Source: Phorcus lineatus
Taxonomy: Eukaryota; Mollusca; Gastropoda; Trochida; Trochidae
Assembly: GCA_921293015.1 (NCBI GenBank)
Contig: OV121089.1
Location: forward strand, 44,959,220-45,023,219
Reading direction: 5' to 3'
DNA length: 64,000 bases
Numbering within the stretch: position 1 is the stretch's first letter; every line of letters begins with the position of its first letter. Positions 35,226 to 48,242 of the stretch are shown piece after piece. The notes beneath the pieces are model-generated. The model saw nothing but the letters and a program-made list of their open reading frames with translations, was not told the DNA's origin and ran no database searches. The position numbers and the translations under genes are program-made.

Positions 35226-35290
35226 GGACTACCGTATTTCCTTGAAAACAAGCCGGCCTCTAATACAAAAGGCTCTGAATATACCCTTGG
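35226..35290. repeat. Possible dispersed repeat end (accgtatttcc type)
   Basis: ctaccgtatttccttgaaaa then caagccggcctctaatac resembles a repeat end common in marine invertebrates. A 75-codon minus-strand frame (35216-35443) reads through it (MMDIIRLNEEAQALGIKIKD at its start) and could be a transposon-protein relic, but no family is clear. Confidence 0.3.
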
Positions 35291-35443
35291 AGGAAAAGGA
35301 TGTTGAGATATCGTGTCCGTGATTATACATTTCCATTTCAGTTCACTTTTTTTCAATTTAAAATACTGTTTATGATGCTCTGTATCTTTAATCTTAATGC
35401 CCAGAGCTTGTGCTTCTTCGTTGAGACGAATAATATCCATCAT

Positions 35444-36149
35444 CTGTTAATGGTGTTAGTATATATACAAAAAATATCACACTCTTACAATGAAGAATTT
35501 GTAAGTCCATGAAACACGTTTTGATTCTTAGTGCTATTTTTCAATTACCTAGTATCACATTTGTCCAATGCATTGTTGTCTGTCTTCTTTTTTTTCTTTC
35601 ACATCTCTAGAATACACTATTTTTTGAGAAACAAAAAAGTGCAATGTGAAATTAACTTAAAAAAGCCAACCCCTTAGTTTTACTGCTACAGACACACTCC
35701 CTTAAAGGCTTAAGGAATGATGTGCCCCATTGTGTACATTCTTACCATTCCCAACTCTTAGCTTTGTCCTCGTCAGAGATGGTAGTGAAGCCTTTATTCC
35801 CATGACAGTATAACATTATTTTGTAGTGCTGATCCCCTTAAGCGTAAAACTTGATCAGGTATTCCTGCATCAGATATTTGCTTTAAGCATCCCATTCATT
35901 GCAAATGAAAGATACTTTCATTTGCTAAGAACAAGATTACCAGGTAAACCAAGTTTCATTCTCATAGTATGTATAGCCTATTCTGGGGCAGGTATGATAA
36001 TCAAACCGAAATACCTTTGGCAAAATGAGCAGACGAAACAGGATACAGCATCAAAGAACGTAGATAAAAAAATTCTAAAATAGATCTAGCAGACATTTGC
36101 TCATTTCCTAGTAGAATAAAGGTAAAGATTGGCTCCACAACTACCATGT
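35444..36149. other. Intron, nothing specific recognised
   Basis: The 85-codon frame at 35826-36083 has a hydrophobic start (MLIPLSVKLDQVFLHQIFAL) but no family match that I can see. Confidence 0.4.
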
Positions 36150-36425
36150 CAGGTAGTCTCAGGTATTCTCAGGTGTTTTCGGGTGTATTGAGGAGTTTGC
36201 AGGTGCGTTCATATATGTTCAAAGGTGTTCTCATATGTTCTTAAGTATTTTCAGATGTTCGAAGGTGTTCTCATATGTTCTCATAGTTTACTGGTATTTG
36301 CAGTTCTCAGGTGTTCTTTTCTATTCTCAGGTGTTCTTTTCTATTCTCAGGTGTTCTTTTCTATTCTCATATGTTCTCAGGTTTGCAGATATTTTCAGAT
36401 ATTCTCAGGTATTATCGGATGTGTT
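36150..36425 (+). repeat. Degenerate (ttctcaggtgt)n minisatellite with a 20-bp core array
   Basis: Three exact 20-bp units ttctcaggtgttcttttcta run 36304-36363. On both sides looser copies of tctcaggtgttc, tctcatatgttc and ttcagatattc extend from about 36150 to 36425. Confidence 0.88.
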
Positions 36426-36521
36426 GTTTTGATCTCATACTTAAAACAAACTGAAGATTAAGAGATGTGTTTGAATCCGGCAGATTTTAAAAACAGGAAT
36501 AAAGAAAGAGAATCTCTGGTA

Positions 36522-36759
36522 TCATTATATGTCACTGAAGTAAAGGAGTTGTAGGTCCATAGTTCCTGCATCATTATATGTCACTGAAGTAAAGGAGTTG
36601 TAGGTCCATAGTTCCTGCATCATTATATGTCACTGAAGTAAAGGAGTTGTAGGTCCATAGTTCCTGCATCATTATATGTCACTGAAGTAAAGGAGTTGTA
36701 GGTCCATAGTTCCTGCATCATTATATGTCACTGAAGTAAAGGAGTTGTAGGTCCATACT
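36522..36759 (+). repeat. 49-bp tandem repeat, nearly 5 copies
   Basis: Units begin at 36522, 36571, 36620, 36669 and 36718 with tcattatatgtcactgaagt. The first four are identical as far as I can read; the fifth breaks off at about 36759. The lack of divergence suggests recent expansion. Confidence 0.96.
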
Positions 36760-37524
36760 TTCTGACTCTAATTCCGCTCACGAACTGTTAATGCCTCAAA
36801 GAAACAATTTATTGAAGTTGTTTCATGTCTTGTGTCGAGTCTTTGAAGTACAATTTCAAGTCGAATATCTTAGATAAACAATTATCATGTGAAAATTTGC
36901 TTTTCATATACACATAGACGGTGGTTACAGAAGTTAATTTAGCAAATTCATTGAAAAACAGTAATTGCAAATATTTCAGGTGTGCTAATGAGCTGTTGCT
37001 TAGCATTAAACTTAACTAACTTACTGAAATCAATAAGGATAAGTAAAGCGATTTTATTTATTTAAAAATTTTGATATATCAATATACTGGTATGCCTTAC
37101 CATAGTGTGTGGTCACTTGCAGTAATCATAAAGTTTTTGTCAAGGGTAAATCTAAATATGGCTAAAGTTACTCTTTCTTGAAGATTATTGTGAATATTTG
37201 TGGACAATAGTTTAATTAGGTTGGTGACGATTGAAAGATGTTTGGGAATCTTGAGATGAAATCAGTTCACTGTCTGCAAATTGTAAATATACTTAGTTTG
37301 AATATTAGAATAGAATAAAGAAAACAATTATGATGATTCTTTGGTAATGTAACAAGGAAAAAGTACTAGCTGACATAGAGTGGATATTTCCTACGTTTTG
37401 TAAACAACTTAGCCTTGAGAAGTTTCAAGAGTAAAATAAGATGCAGAAAAGCATTCAACTATCATCATTGTTCTTGTCATCACTGTCGTCATCAGATCAT
37501 CATCGTCTTCATGACATTGTGTAA

Positions 37525-37763
37525 ATGAAGTTGCATCTCCACCAACTATCATGAACTTTGCCATGCTTTATTCAGGTAAGAGATATTCCACCAAACATTT
37601 CTACTGCATAAATGGGGGCAACATCTTCACCAATTATGATGAACAAATCTAAAAACTATACAAGCCTAATTGTACAATTTTCATTCTTTAAAAATAACTT
37701 TGCTATGTGTTTTCAGGTAGCAGATATTCCACCAAACATTTCAACTGCATAAATGAGGCAATA
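37525..37763 (+). repeat. Diverged duplicated blocks
   Basis: agatattccaccaaacattt with its flanks occurs at about 37580 and 37723, and caccaactatcatgaac at 37540 is echoed as caccaattatgatgaac at 37629. Two interleaved duplications. Confidence 0.7.
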
Positions 37764-39666
37764 AATAAAAGAAAACTTCTTTTTCCTCCCACATTTAAAT
37801 GTCACTGTTTGTTTTACTCTTGGCAGTCCAGACACAAGTGATTATGTGATTATATTCATCAACATTTAGACTCGCTTGTGTACATTCAGGTCTGAAATGT
37901 CATCAATAAACTTTGCTCAAAGAGAAATAAACCTGATTTCACTTCGATACCATTATGGTTAGTTGGCATATTTGTATATAAGACAACAATGTTTTGTATG
38001 TATTAAGTTGAAAAACATGTAACTACACTTAAGAAATATATTTCTTATGTTAACAAATTTAGTCTCTACGTGCATTTTGATGAATGGTTCAGGGGATGTA
38101 ATGCTTTGCTGGGGGTGTTGCATCACTCCATGGAAACTCAAACCAATATAAAGAATTTGCAGAAAGTGTATTTCCAAATATAAGAATTTCAAAGTCAGGA
38201 TTGATGTATTCATCTGCTCTTAATTCTCTTCTCTTCTCATCTGAGGTATCGACCATGATGTTTGTCTGTTTTGACAATGTAAATTCTAAAATCTATCATA
38301 CCTGATGTACTTAATAACATCCAAGTGGGCAGATATCTGATTAAACCATTATAAACAGGAGTGGTTTATCATCAACTGCTTATAAGATAGATTTCAAGAT
38401 TGAAATCAGTTTATATATCTTTACAGTATAAAATGACAGTTTCTTTTGAAAGGTTCTTCATTGACAGATTCTCAATAGTCACAGGGGTGATAAATACATT
38501 AGTACTGTACTTTCGAAATTTCTAGGAATATGTATAATTTCTCATCATTGGCTGCAAAAATGTATTTTCCAAATTTTCTTGGATTGATAAATTTAGTCTT
38601 TTGCTGCAATGACATTGACTGTATTTCACCAAGTTGTAAAAATTCATAGAATTCAATCATGAAGTACAATGACCTTGACCTTGGCAGTGTCAAAGGAGAT
38701 GACCGATACATAATGAATTTGCACTTGCAATGAAGTTGCTGAATGTGAAGTTAACATTTTAATCATTCCTTTCCAACTTCTTTGGTGTTTTGTTCTATCA
38801 ATTACAGGATTTGATTTGGATTGGATCTTATTTTTTATAACAAGGCCATGATATCTGTAGCCGCTCTCACATTTCTCCTTTTGTGGGAAGCAAACATCCA
38901 AATATTCCTTTATTACAAGATATATAAAGAGTTTTATGACAACTGATTTCTCAAGTTGGTTTTGTCTTTGTTTCAGGGTGAAAAAAAATCCTTATCTCTT
39001 TAAATCTTTCAAAAATATTTCAGTTCTATCATTTAAATTCAAGGTATATGAACTTAAAACCATGAATGGTTAACTACAAAACTGTTTTGACAACTTTCAA
39101 ACATTTGTTTTGATGATGAGCTGTTGACAGAGTGACAGTTAATGTAGACAGCTCCCTAATTATTACATCAGTAGGTTATTATAACACCATATAACCCCTC
39201 ATGTTGACAGGTGCTTGTCTGTCATGTTACAGAAACAGATGGCACTTGGTACCACACAACCAAAAGGTGCCTAACTATTTGGAGCCATTTACACAGTCTA
39301 AATATGTCATGTTTCCAGTCCAACTGTTTGAACTAAACTTACATGACAATGAAGATATTTGATCTTGTGCAAGATCACATGTAAAAGGTCATTGTTTGAA
39401 AAAATCCTTAAGATTTGTCATTTCTAAACCCTCTGACTGTATGTATGTGTTAATGATGTACATAATGACGTCAAATTTGGCACTGATGACCTGTAGAATA
39501 GGAATAAGTTGGGCTCTGGATCCACTCAAAGTTGGTTCTTGTGATACTCACACCCTTACATCTTTATACTATAAGTGAAAAGTAATTAATTGGGATAATG
39601 ACTGTTATAGGGGAAACATCATTGATTAAAAAAAAAAAACTTCATAGACTATCCATCCGCTCTAGA
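37764..39666. other. Intron, nothing specific recognised
   Basis: AT-rich. The minus-strand frames at 37959-38213, 38089-38277 and 38653-38901 show no domain. Confidence 0.45.
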
Positions 39667-39822
39667 GCAAAGGACTTTACAGCATGTACATGACAATATG
39701 ACATGAAATTATGTACATTATGACATGACAATCTATACCATGTACATGACAATTCGATATGACAGCATGTACATGACAATAGAACATGACAGCATGTACA
39801 TGACAACACGACATGACAGCTC
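39667..39822 (+). repeat. Degenerate (catgtacatgacaa)n minisatellite
   Basis: gcatgtacatgacaa recurs about five times with intervals of 22-40 bp, interspersed with acatgaca variants. A 75-codon minus-strand frame over it is rich in repeated C/H/S/L and is an artefact of the repeat. Confidence 0.85.
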
Positions 39823-41109
39823 TGTCCGTGCCCTGAATAACCACATCCCACAGAAGGAAATGAAGTCAATGACAGGATATGAACATTATGTCTGAGAGTT
39901 CCCAGAATGCCTTGATGTCAGTATCCTTTGTAACACTCGCCTTATTGCAGTAAATGTCATTTTGGAGGAGAAATGAGATTTAGTTCCAATATATTGCATA
40001 TGACTTATTTTATTGTCAAGCCCTTTTATATATCTTAAAAGCTGCAAAAGTAACATTTTTTTTAGATATGATTGTAATGACATAAGATTAATTGGTCAAA
40101 TGGTTGCATACTGAATCTTCTAGGTAAAAAATAAGTAAGATTAAAATGAAGTTATAACAGGGAAGAAACTCAATCAATAATTTAGAAAATACAAGATTTG
40201 TATTTTAGGACTTCTAAAAGCATTATGTACATCAAATCGAGGTTAAAGAATCATCAAAAAACAAACAACATTATCACATCATGTGTAAGTCCAAACATCT
40301 TCAACTTCGTAACCAGTAAGTCGCTTATGTAATGAATAAGTCAAACTTTTATCATTCATTGTAATCTGAGGTTTGTGTAGGATTATTCAAGATTCATATC
40401 AGAATTTTTCTTAAAGATAAAACACTGAGAGCTGATCAACATCAATGAACCAAAGAATCTCAGATAATTTGAGCTTGGACACCTGAAACCCTTGATGACA
40501 TATATTTCTCTGTAGATATTATTCCCTCTGACTTTTGAAACAAATGACCTACAAAGAATACTTTTAAATGTCAACACAGGATACGTTGAAGTGCTGTTTA
40601 AATTAACCCTAGGCTTGTTGGGTCGTTAATGTGGCTGACAAGACTTGGCAGCTGTGTAGACTCTTTTAGGATAAGTATCACTGTCAAATCAAAAGTTAAA
40701 TCAAAGTATTTGGCAGGATTTTGAAAATGATGATAGACATTATTATGAAGATAATATCTTTACAAAATGATAGTCATTATATAAGTGACATGAGCCCTTC
40801 TGTCTCATTAGTTGAGAATGTTGCAGCAGACAGGAGATTTTCAGGTTAATCCATCATGCTTAAACTTGTATAGAATATAGAATAGAAATATGATATATGT
40901 TAAAAAATAAAAGTCTGGTAATGAAGCCTGGAGGGAAGTAAATAAAAGAGTTTAACTTAGTTATTTGTGGTGAAAGCTGAGTGGATAATTCTGCCTCTGT
41001 CATTAAATGATTTTAAATTATAGAATTAAACTATTATTGAATTTCATATTGAACAAAATAAATGAGAGGTTCAAGCACCTGTTATACAGCAATGTTGTAC
41101 ATAGATATT
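39823..41109. other. Intron, nothing specific recognised
   Basis: AT-rich, no element identified. Confidence 0.5.
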
Positions 41110-41186
41110 TGTGTCGTTAATAGCTAAAATGTTACTCAAGAGGCACTAAAAGATTAACTCACTCACTCACTCACTCACTCACATAG
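41110..41186 (+). mobile_element. 3' tail of the ggctgaaatattg-family retroelement with (actc)n
   Basis: gttaatagctaaaatgttac, agaggcactaaaagattaac and a clean actcactcactcactcactc tail. Diverged body, intact tail. Confidence 0.68.
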
Positions 41187-41999
41187 ATATGTGTGTTAAG
41201 TAGTTCCTTTACATAGGAATATTACATACAATATGAAAAGTATGTTGAATTGAGTGATTTCAGTAGCCAAATATTTTTTGATATTGTACGTAAAATAACT
41301 GGGAGTAACGTTGAAACAGCATTATCGGAAGAGGAGTATTATAAGCTAGCGTATGAACAAGTATCTCCTTTGAGATGCATTTAGAGTTGGTAAGAAGAAC
41401 AGAGAACAAGTTGTATGCATTTACAAAAGAAAGTTGAATAAGAAGAATAGAAGAAAAATAAAGAAGTTGTAAATCCATAGAACTTGTTCTCTATTCATGT
41501 GAACAAATAATCATGATGTGTCAAAGATGGCAGTTATAGCTGTTATATCCATGGAACAGATCTACTAATATTGTACATAAAATCATCAATGATATAAGAT
41601 AGTGTGAACACTGTATGAATACTATAAAGGTATTAACTGAATATTCAGAGCATTGTTGGCTTCTAAACAATACAGGAAAAACTGTAGATTAAGAGCCTAC
41701 ATACAACTTAAGTATAGACATAGAGATTGTCAGCATTATGGGAATAAATTTAGTTATATAGAATCATAAAATCAGTGTAGAGTTAAACAGCCGATATTAA
41801 GACTCTATTTATTGAAGATTAAGAAATTGGAAATAGACAAGAAGTTTTCAAGTTAGTTGTCAGCACTTATATCAGCATCAACAGCTTTTAATTCATAAAA
41901 ACAGAAAATGGCTTAATCATCAGATATTAGTTGAAGATTTAGAGTTAACATATACAACATACAAATAGACATACGGTCAGATTAGTTATCAGCACCCAA

Positions 42000-42300
42000 A
42001 TAAGAGACAGCTCCCTCAGCGAGCCCCCACTGACAGAGTGTACGATGCTTCAGTGGGGCTCATTCACTCCAAGTCATTACCAACAGACTGCAGTGCCAGC
42101 GAGAGAGCAGTAAGGGACGAGAGGAGAGGAGAGGAGAGTTTGTCACGATCGTTGAGCATCAAAGGTGTCACTCTCTCCACGCCAGATCAATGCTGAGAAC
42201 TCACGGCTCAAACTCCTCTCTAAACTCGTCAACGATGACTTTGTTAGTGTGATTCCTGGTGACATGTCAGAGTCTTGTGGGTAAATCTTTATCTGGTGCA
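42000..42300. promoter_or_regulatory. CpG-bearing island, candidate intronic promoter or enhancer
   Basis: This is one of the most GC-rich blocks in the giant intron, with many CpGs (cagcgagcccccac, tcacgatcgttgagc, actcgtcaacgatg) and a gagag-rich stretch (gacgagaggagaggagagg) typical of some invertebrate promoters. Only short frames start here. An alternative promoter with noncoding first exon is possible but not shown. Confidence 0.3.
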
Positions 42301-43087
42301 AACTGATCTACCTGCGTTGGTTATTAGTGCTGACATATGTGTAGTTACTTACAAGTTCTCATGACTTGACAGTGCTCTGATGTCATTCAGTCAGGTGTGA
42401 TACACAAGGGCACCTGTTAGGAGATGGGAGATACGGGACCTACCTGTGTGATATAGACCAGCTCTATGGATGTATGTCTTACCTGGATGTGACACGGCTG
42501 CCGTCGCTGGATGTGTTACTCAGATAATGGTGGGAGATGGATGAAGAGATCTGGAGTATGGGCAGCTTAAGTCATGTACACTTGACTAAACCTCGTGGAA
42601 ATAAGCGGTAGCTCAATGGAAATGATATTTAGAAATACCATTGTTGCTGAAAATGGCTTACTTTGATGACATCAATAACAGTGGTCAATGAGCTAATCAG
42701 TGTGATCTGATAATCATGGAAAGAGTCAGTGACTGGCTGTATGGTATTATGTATAACATACCTATACAACAAGTAAATGGGGAAGGATGTGTGAAACACA
42801 TACCATACCTGGATATTATAGCAGTAGCCAGCTCTTCAGCAATCCTTCATTAAATGGATGTGTAACAGACTAATCCTCAAATGGATATAAGACATGGGGA
42901 ATAAACATTTATGACATAGGAATAATGGATTCAAACATTAACAAGGATGAATGACACAGGATCAAAATATTAATAACATAGGAATAATAGATATGTAACA
43001 TAGCATACGTGGATATATAGCAAAGGAAAAATGGATTATTGTTTAGTGTGTGATTTTAAACGAGTTACCTGAGAATGGATGTTCCCT
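42301..43087 (+). other. Intron with loose internal repetition
   Basis: acataggaataatgga/aga recurs at 42916 and 42976, and ggatgtgt/ggatataa blocks recur between 42470 and 43020. Possibly a decayed minisatellite. Confidence 0.4.
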
Positions 43088-43183
43088 AGGTGTTGGGAGT
43101 TCCTACCTGTAAAGGTGTTTGTTCCTACATACAGGTGTTTGTACCTACCTGTACAGGTGTCTCTACCTTCTGTAAAGGTGTAC
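43088..43183 (+). repeat. Short minisatellite, unit 21-25 bp, about 4 copies
   Basis: aggtgttgggagttcctacc, aggtgtttgttcctaca, aggtgtttgtacctacc and aggtgtctctaccttc follow each other with tgta(c/a)a links. Confidence 0.85.
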
Positions 43184-43374
43184 ATCTAGCGGTGTGCTAT
43201 GTCCCTGGTACCGATGGAGGTGGGACGACACTTGTTCATTCTTCACCTCCATGTGGAAGTGCTAAAGATAATCAACGTCGTCTGGTGTCAGTTCAGAGCT
43301 TTCAGGTGTAAGGTAACCGTCAGTTTAACATCTCTTAACATGTATGTATCTTATTCTTACTACAAGCTAATTAA

Positions 43375-43391
43375 ATATATATATATATATG
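43375..43391. repeat. (AT)n microsatellite
   Basis: An uninterrupted at run. Confidence 0.85.
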
Positions 43392-46300
43392 TCTCTACAG
43401 ATTCCCTTGATGACAGACTTGAGATATTTTATTGGTTCAGGGAACTGTCTTTGAATATTCATTGAAAGTTATGTCCATTTTAAAATCATAGATATTGTGA
43501 TTAGTTATAACTTCAAAATTATTATATATTATCTTATAGGTATTAGGTAACTTTATCGTAAAATTGTTTTGAATTTATAACCAATGTTATATCTTTGACT
43601 CATAGTTAGAAATAGAATATATAATGTATAGGTATAAGTTTGTTGTTTTTCTAAAGGAATTCATTTACAAATTGTTATCGCTGATATATTTTTACATTTT
43701 AACACGATAAAATATTTACTAGTTAAATGATTAAGGTCATACAATCAGCTGTCCAATATCAATACTGACAGTTGCTGGGTAATGTCTTCAAACATTCATA
43801 TGGATATATATTTGTGTCCAGTACAATCTATTTGACACAAAAGTGTTTACTTAAAATCTTATTTCAAATATACATGTTCTTGATAGTGTTCATGCAGTGA
43901 CTTTACAGTGATGGATTATCTGTTCATGTGACAGAAATAACATAAAAGTAAGCCGTTCTCCAAATCATCTTTAAACACATAGGAAAGAAAGATTTGTGTA
44001 GTATTATACCTTTATCATGCGTAGTATGTGGGAAGAGACATTTCATTGTAGGAAGAAAGGTGATATAGCGAGTCTTTGAGGTATAAATACACGTAGAGGA
44101 GATTATACAAGCAATAGAAAGCTTCATGTGCAACATGAAATGATAGCTCTTTCTCTGTGTAGGAGCTATGACATTATGTTGCAGTAGAGTTTGCCTGTTA
44201 CATGATCAAGTCTAAATTGTGAAGAGATCAAACCTTAATACCGAAAGACTCTTCAATCCTTTACCGTTAAATCTCATAATTTACCATTTCTAAAGTATTA
44301 GGTTTCCATTAAAGTGGTTTCTTATTAGAGCATTGAATGAGTAAAATAGTCTAGATTGAGAAGGATTTCATCTAAAGCTTAATACTGAGTTTACAATCAG
44401 AGGATCAATGTTCCTATGTAGTTGAAACATCAAAATTGAAGATTATCTCTGTTTTGCAAAGAAGATTTTCATGGTATTAATTTGATACTGCTGTTATTTG
44501 ATCAGAAGTACATGCAGTTTAGAATGAATTTAACAGATGAGTATTTTCAACTGAAGTGCAGTATTGATTACCAAACAATAATGATTTTAAATCAATTCCT
44601 TTAGTATAGAAGAACATGTTTGACGCATATCACTATATAGGGGACACAATATTAAATAATGAAGAGAGTCTTGATAATTATGCAGTTTAGAATAAAGGTT
44701 TGATTAACCACCGAAAATACTTATCTTGGGAAAGTAAATTTGGTAATTATTTTCCACTTTGTGAGTTTAAATGGAAAAGTGAAATATTGCATGATATCAG
44801 GCATTAAGAAGAACCAGTCTTGCAGCACAACCATGCTATAGTTCTCATCTAGAAAAAACATGTGTTTCTATCTCAATCTTCTCCATTCAAATGTTGTTGT
44901 ACCACCCTTGCTTCTTTTAGAAAATATTATAAAATAACTTTTTTATGTAGCCTTATAAGTTGTAAGATAAATTTAAGATTTTTTGTCAGATCTACCCAGG
45001 TGAAACTTCTTCTGACGGTATGATATCTAAAAGATTATTATGCTTCATACAGTATGAAATTATATATATATATATATAAGTAACTGATTCTTATGCCAAA
45101 GCCACCTACTGCCTCTACGTACGTACAAAAACCTATTCCTCTTTCTCTGCTGGGCAGTTCACTCTATAAGCATTAATCAGTGCTTACAAAGGAAAAGAAT
45201 TTGTTGTCATTAATTGGCCTGATCGTTCTACTCAGGGTGTTAACCTTTGTATTAAGCTTTTATCAAATAACTTTCCTTTTTTCTAATGGAATTTTTCACC
45301 TTTGTTTCTTGTAGATTCTTTGCTTTATACTGATTTATGTTTTCATGTGATTGCTGTGTCTATGTGTGAGATATGAAATGTACGGCATAAAAGTCATGTT
45401 ATATTTCTGTGTATGATAATACTTAAATAAATATTCCAAATGAATTCTAATAGGAAATATTTTATTGAAAATGATGTTGAATTTTAGGTACCTGTTTTGC
45501 CTCTATCATGTGTAATTAGCAGCGATGATTATCCTGAGGGTCATTTCATTTCACAAGATTTAACAAGAAGATCATTTCATGTCCATTATGTATGTCACAT
45601 CAAGGAGAATTGCCTTTTTAAAAAATATTATGAAAAAAAAAATCATCATTGCATGCATGGTTCATATTTCCGTGATTTCACTTCCACCTCAGGGGATGAT
45701 CTCAATACTGCCTAGTCGTGTTTGTTTGGATTTTAAATATCTTCTAATTTCATGCTACAATTCAAAAAGTTCAAAAGAGTTTGTGATTAAAGCGAAGCTG
45801 ACGTGCCAACCACTATATAGAAAGCCTATAGCATGGTGAACAGCGTCCCAACTAGGAAAATGAAAGGCCTAATAGTTAATCAGGTGGGAGCCGAAGTAGG
45901 TTGGGGAAGGGAAATCATACTGGGGGGTTAGAAGGATCTCTGAAACAATTGGTGGATTACAGCAAGTCAGCTGTCCACAGTTTATTGCTGTGTTTTTACA
46001 TGCACAGGCTACCTGTTCCTGGTTGTTTTTGCTAGTGTGTTTTTGTTAACTTTTTGCTTAAGAAACTATTTGAATTTTTTTGCTGTTGACAATTTAATTC
46101 TGTTTTAAAATGTATAGGTTACTTCATGTTAGTTCCTTTATGAGTATTTTTAGAGAGTTTTTACCTTTTGTTATTAGTAATATTCCTTTCATTGAGTGTT
46201 GTATCAATTTGTATGGCATTATTAGAGTATCGTTGATTACCCTAGGTCAATGCAATATTCAACGCTCCTTTTATTGAATACAACCAATCATCTTCAAGGT

Positions 46301-46794
46301 TCAATCTATATCATATACCAAGTACCCAAATTACTGCATGATTGACACAGAAACATTTCAATCAAAGCCACCTCAAACCTGAGACATGGTGTTATCTCAC
46401 CCCCTTGTAACTTAACGTTATAATTGGGTTTTCAATAATCAGTCATGCTACAGTACTGCTTTCTTTTCATTGTTGTTTAAGAAGAGATCTGATTGTAGAA
46501 ACATTATAAACCACATGCTCAATCTCCACTCTACCAAAATAGATTACAGAATGACTCACAAGTTAGATACAGAAGTAGGCATATCGAAAGCATGTATCTA
46601 GCTTCTAGTCTCCAAGGTTACTACTAGTTAATGACAATTCTGTTCTTAGATTATTTGATCATTGGTGAACTAATCATTTAGAGATTTTATTTAAAAAAAT
46701 CCTTCATGTAAATTATGATCCCAAAGAATTTTATGAATTGTATTGATCTGCATAATAACTCTTAATTGTCCTAGTTACAAAGTAATGTTGGACA
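43392..46794. other. Intron, mostly featureless
   Basis: AT-rich apart from one microsatellite. The frames at 45497-45715 and 45579-45839 overlap in different frames and have no domains. Confidence 0.45.
45061..45079. repeat. (AT)n microsatellite
   Basis: An uninterrupted ta run after aaatta. Confidence 0.85.
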
Positions 46795-46970
46795 TTAGTT
46801 TGGTGCTCTCTGCCCCCGGCTGCCACAGTGTGTTCAAGCGGTGTTCTAACCTCATAATGCTGAACATCAAGCAAGGAAGCAGCCTCTCCCATCTGTTAAA
46901 ATCTTTTGGTATGACGTGACCAGGAATCATACACTTGCCTCCCGATGATGTGCGGATGCTATACTAACTG
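46795..46970 (-). mobile_element. Old tRNA-headed SINE of a second family, minus strand
   Basis: Read on the minus strand, a tRNA-like head with A-box relic (ttagtatagcat) and B-box relic (tgtatgattcct) leads to ggtcacgtcataccaaaaga, then gctgcttccttgcttgatgt and tcagcattatgaggttagaa. This wording matches a dispersed gastropod/bivalve repeat known to me. It is the one clear minus-strand retroelement here. Confidence 0.6.
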
Positions 46971-48184
46971 TATCAATCTCAATTAGATTATTTATTCTTA
47001 TTCTGGTGATTTATATTACAAAACTTGTAAGAATGTTTTAATTTTCTGACAAATATATGTTATGCATGATGCTTTAAAAATTTGGACAAGAATGTCGGAT
47101 CTGTATGCTTCTGAAATGGTTTCTCCCTTCAGTGAAATTGGTTTGAGTATGATTTTAAAATAGGAAAAATAGTATAAAACACGTCTTCATCAAGTAACGT
47201 ATTGAAAAATGACTTCAAAGAAACTTTCATATTTGACAAAATACTTTTGGGTAAAAAAATGATTTCTTGACATTTCAATAAATGAATCTGATGGAAATCC
47301 CAGGTGATGAATGCCCAAAGTATGAATACATGAATGAAAAAGTTGAAACATCAAAACAGAAAGATAAGTACTTTACAAATAGTTTGCATTGAAGATATAA
47401 CTCTTATGCTAAGAAGCCTTGTGTTTTTATTGATTCTCAGCATAAGAGCCTTGTCAGAATGTTAGATGTTTACCTGGGTAAATGGACACGAAATTCTAGT
47501 CAATCTTTAATGTCTGGTGTTACAAGATTGTTTTATGGGGATTTTTTCTAAATGAAGAGAATAATAAGTAGAAATAAGTTTTGAAAATTTAATTTTTAAT
47601 ATAAAAACAACTTTTTTATTTGTTAATGTTTTGATTTTGTTTCGTTTATTTTTTACTTAAAGTTGGAGATATCTATAATAAGAAAATTGGTTATCCAATT
47701 GTATCGTTGTGATTGCCCACTGAAGACAGATTGATCCAGATTGATCCAGCAATGATCTTATCATTCTCCCAGCCAATCCCTGATGATCTCTTGTATAATC
47801 AGGAATAATTCCAGTGCTCAAACATATAGGAACGAATTTGTTCTAATCAAATTAACACTATTAATTTCTATGAATTCTGAAATGCAATGACGTACATGTC
47901 ACTGGCCGATCCACTGGACAATCTCATCTACTCTTCCCACGAGTCTGTATGAGTTGTCAACCTTTAACCTGACAATTAATCAGTCTCCTGAATTTTAAAC
48001 TATCTTCATGCTATGATAGTCTTAGGCCATTTTTTAGATATGTTAACTTTGACTATTACTTTGAAAACTAATCCCTGAATAATCTAATGATATAAATGAA
48101 TTTCTGAATAATACCGATTACAGATGCTTAATTTTACCATGGCAAGACGAGAATGGGGCTTTCAGTTAGCTTTTCCTTCCTTTT
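46971..48184. other. Intron, nothing specific recognised
   Basis: A short direct duplication, cagattgatc, occurs at about 47728-47748. Otherwise AT-rich. Confidence 0.45.
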
Positions 48185-48242
48185 CAAATATGCCACTAAT
48201 GGCTGAAATATTGCCATTATTTAACAATAACTCACTCACTCC
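48185..48242 (+). mobile_element. 3' tail of the ggctgaaatattg-family retroelement
   Basis: ccactaatggctgaaatatt, gccattatttaacaataact and cactcactc. Confidence 0.75.

Noticed and set aside
36225-36461. 78-codon hydrophobic frame, membrane-protein-like
   Set aside because: It reads through the ttctcaggtgttc minisatellite; hydrophobicity and repetition come from the repeat.
39642-39869. Cysteine/histidine-rich minus-strand frame, zinc-finger-like
   Set aside because: The repeated residues follow from the catgtacatgacaa minisatellite; the spacing does not fit any zinc finger.
41158-41186. CRISPR-like or telomeric repeat
   Set aside because: It is the simple (actc)n tail of a retroelement; no spacer structure, and the sequence is eukaryotic.
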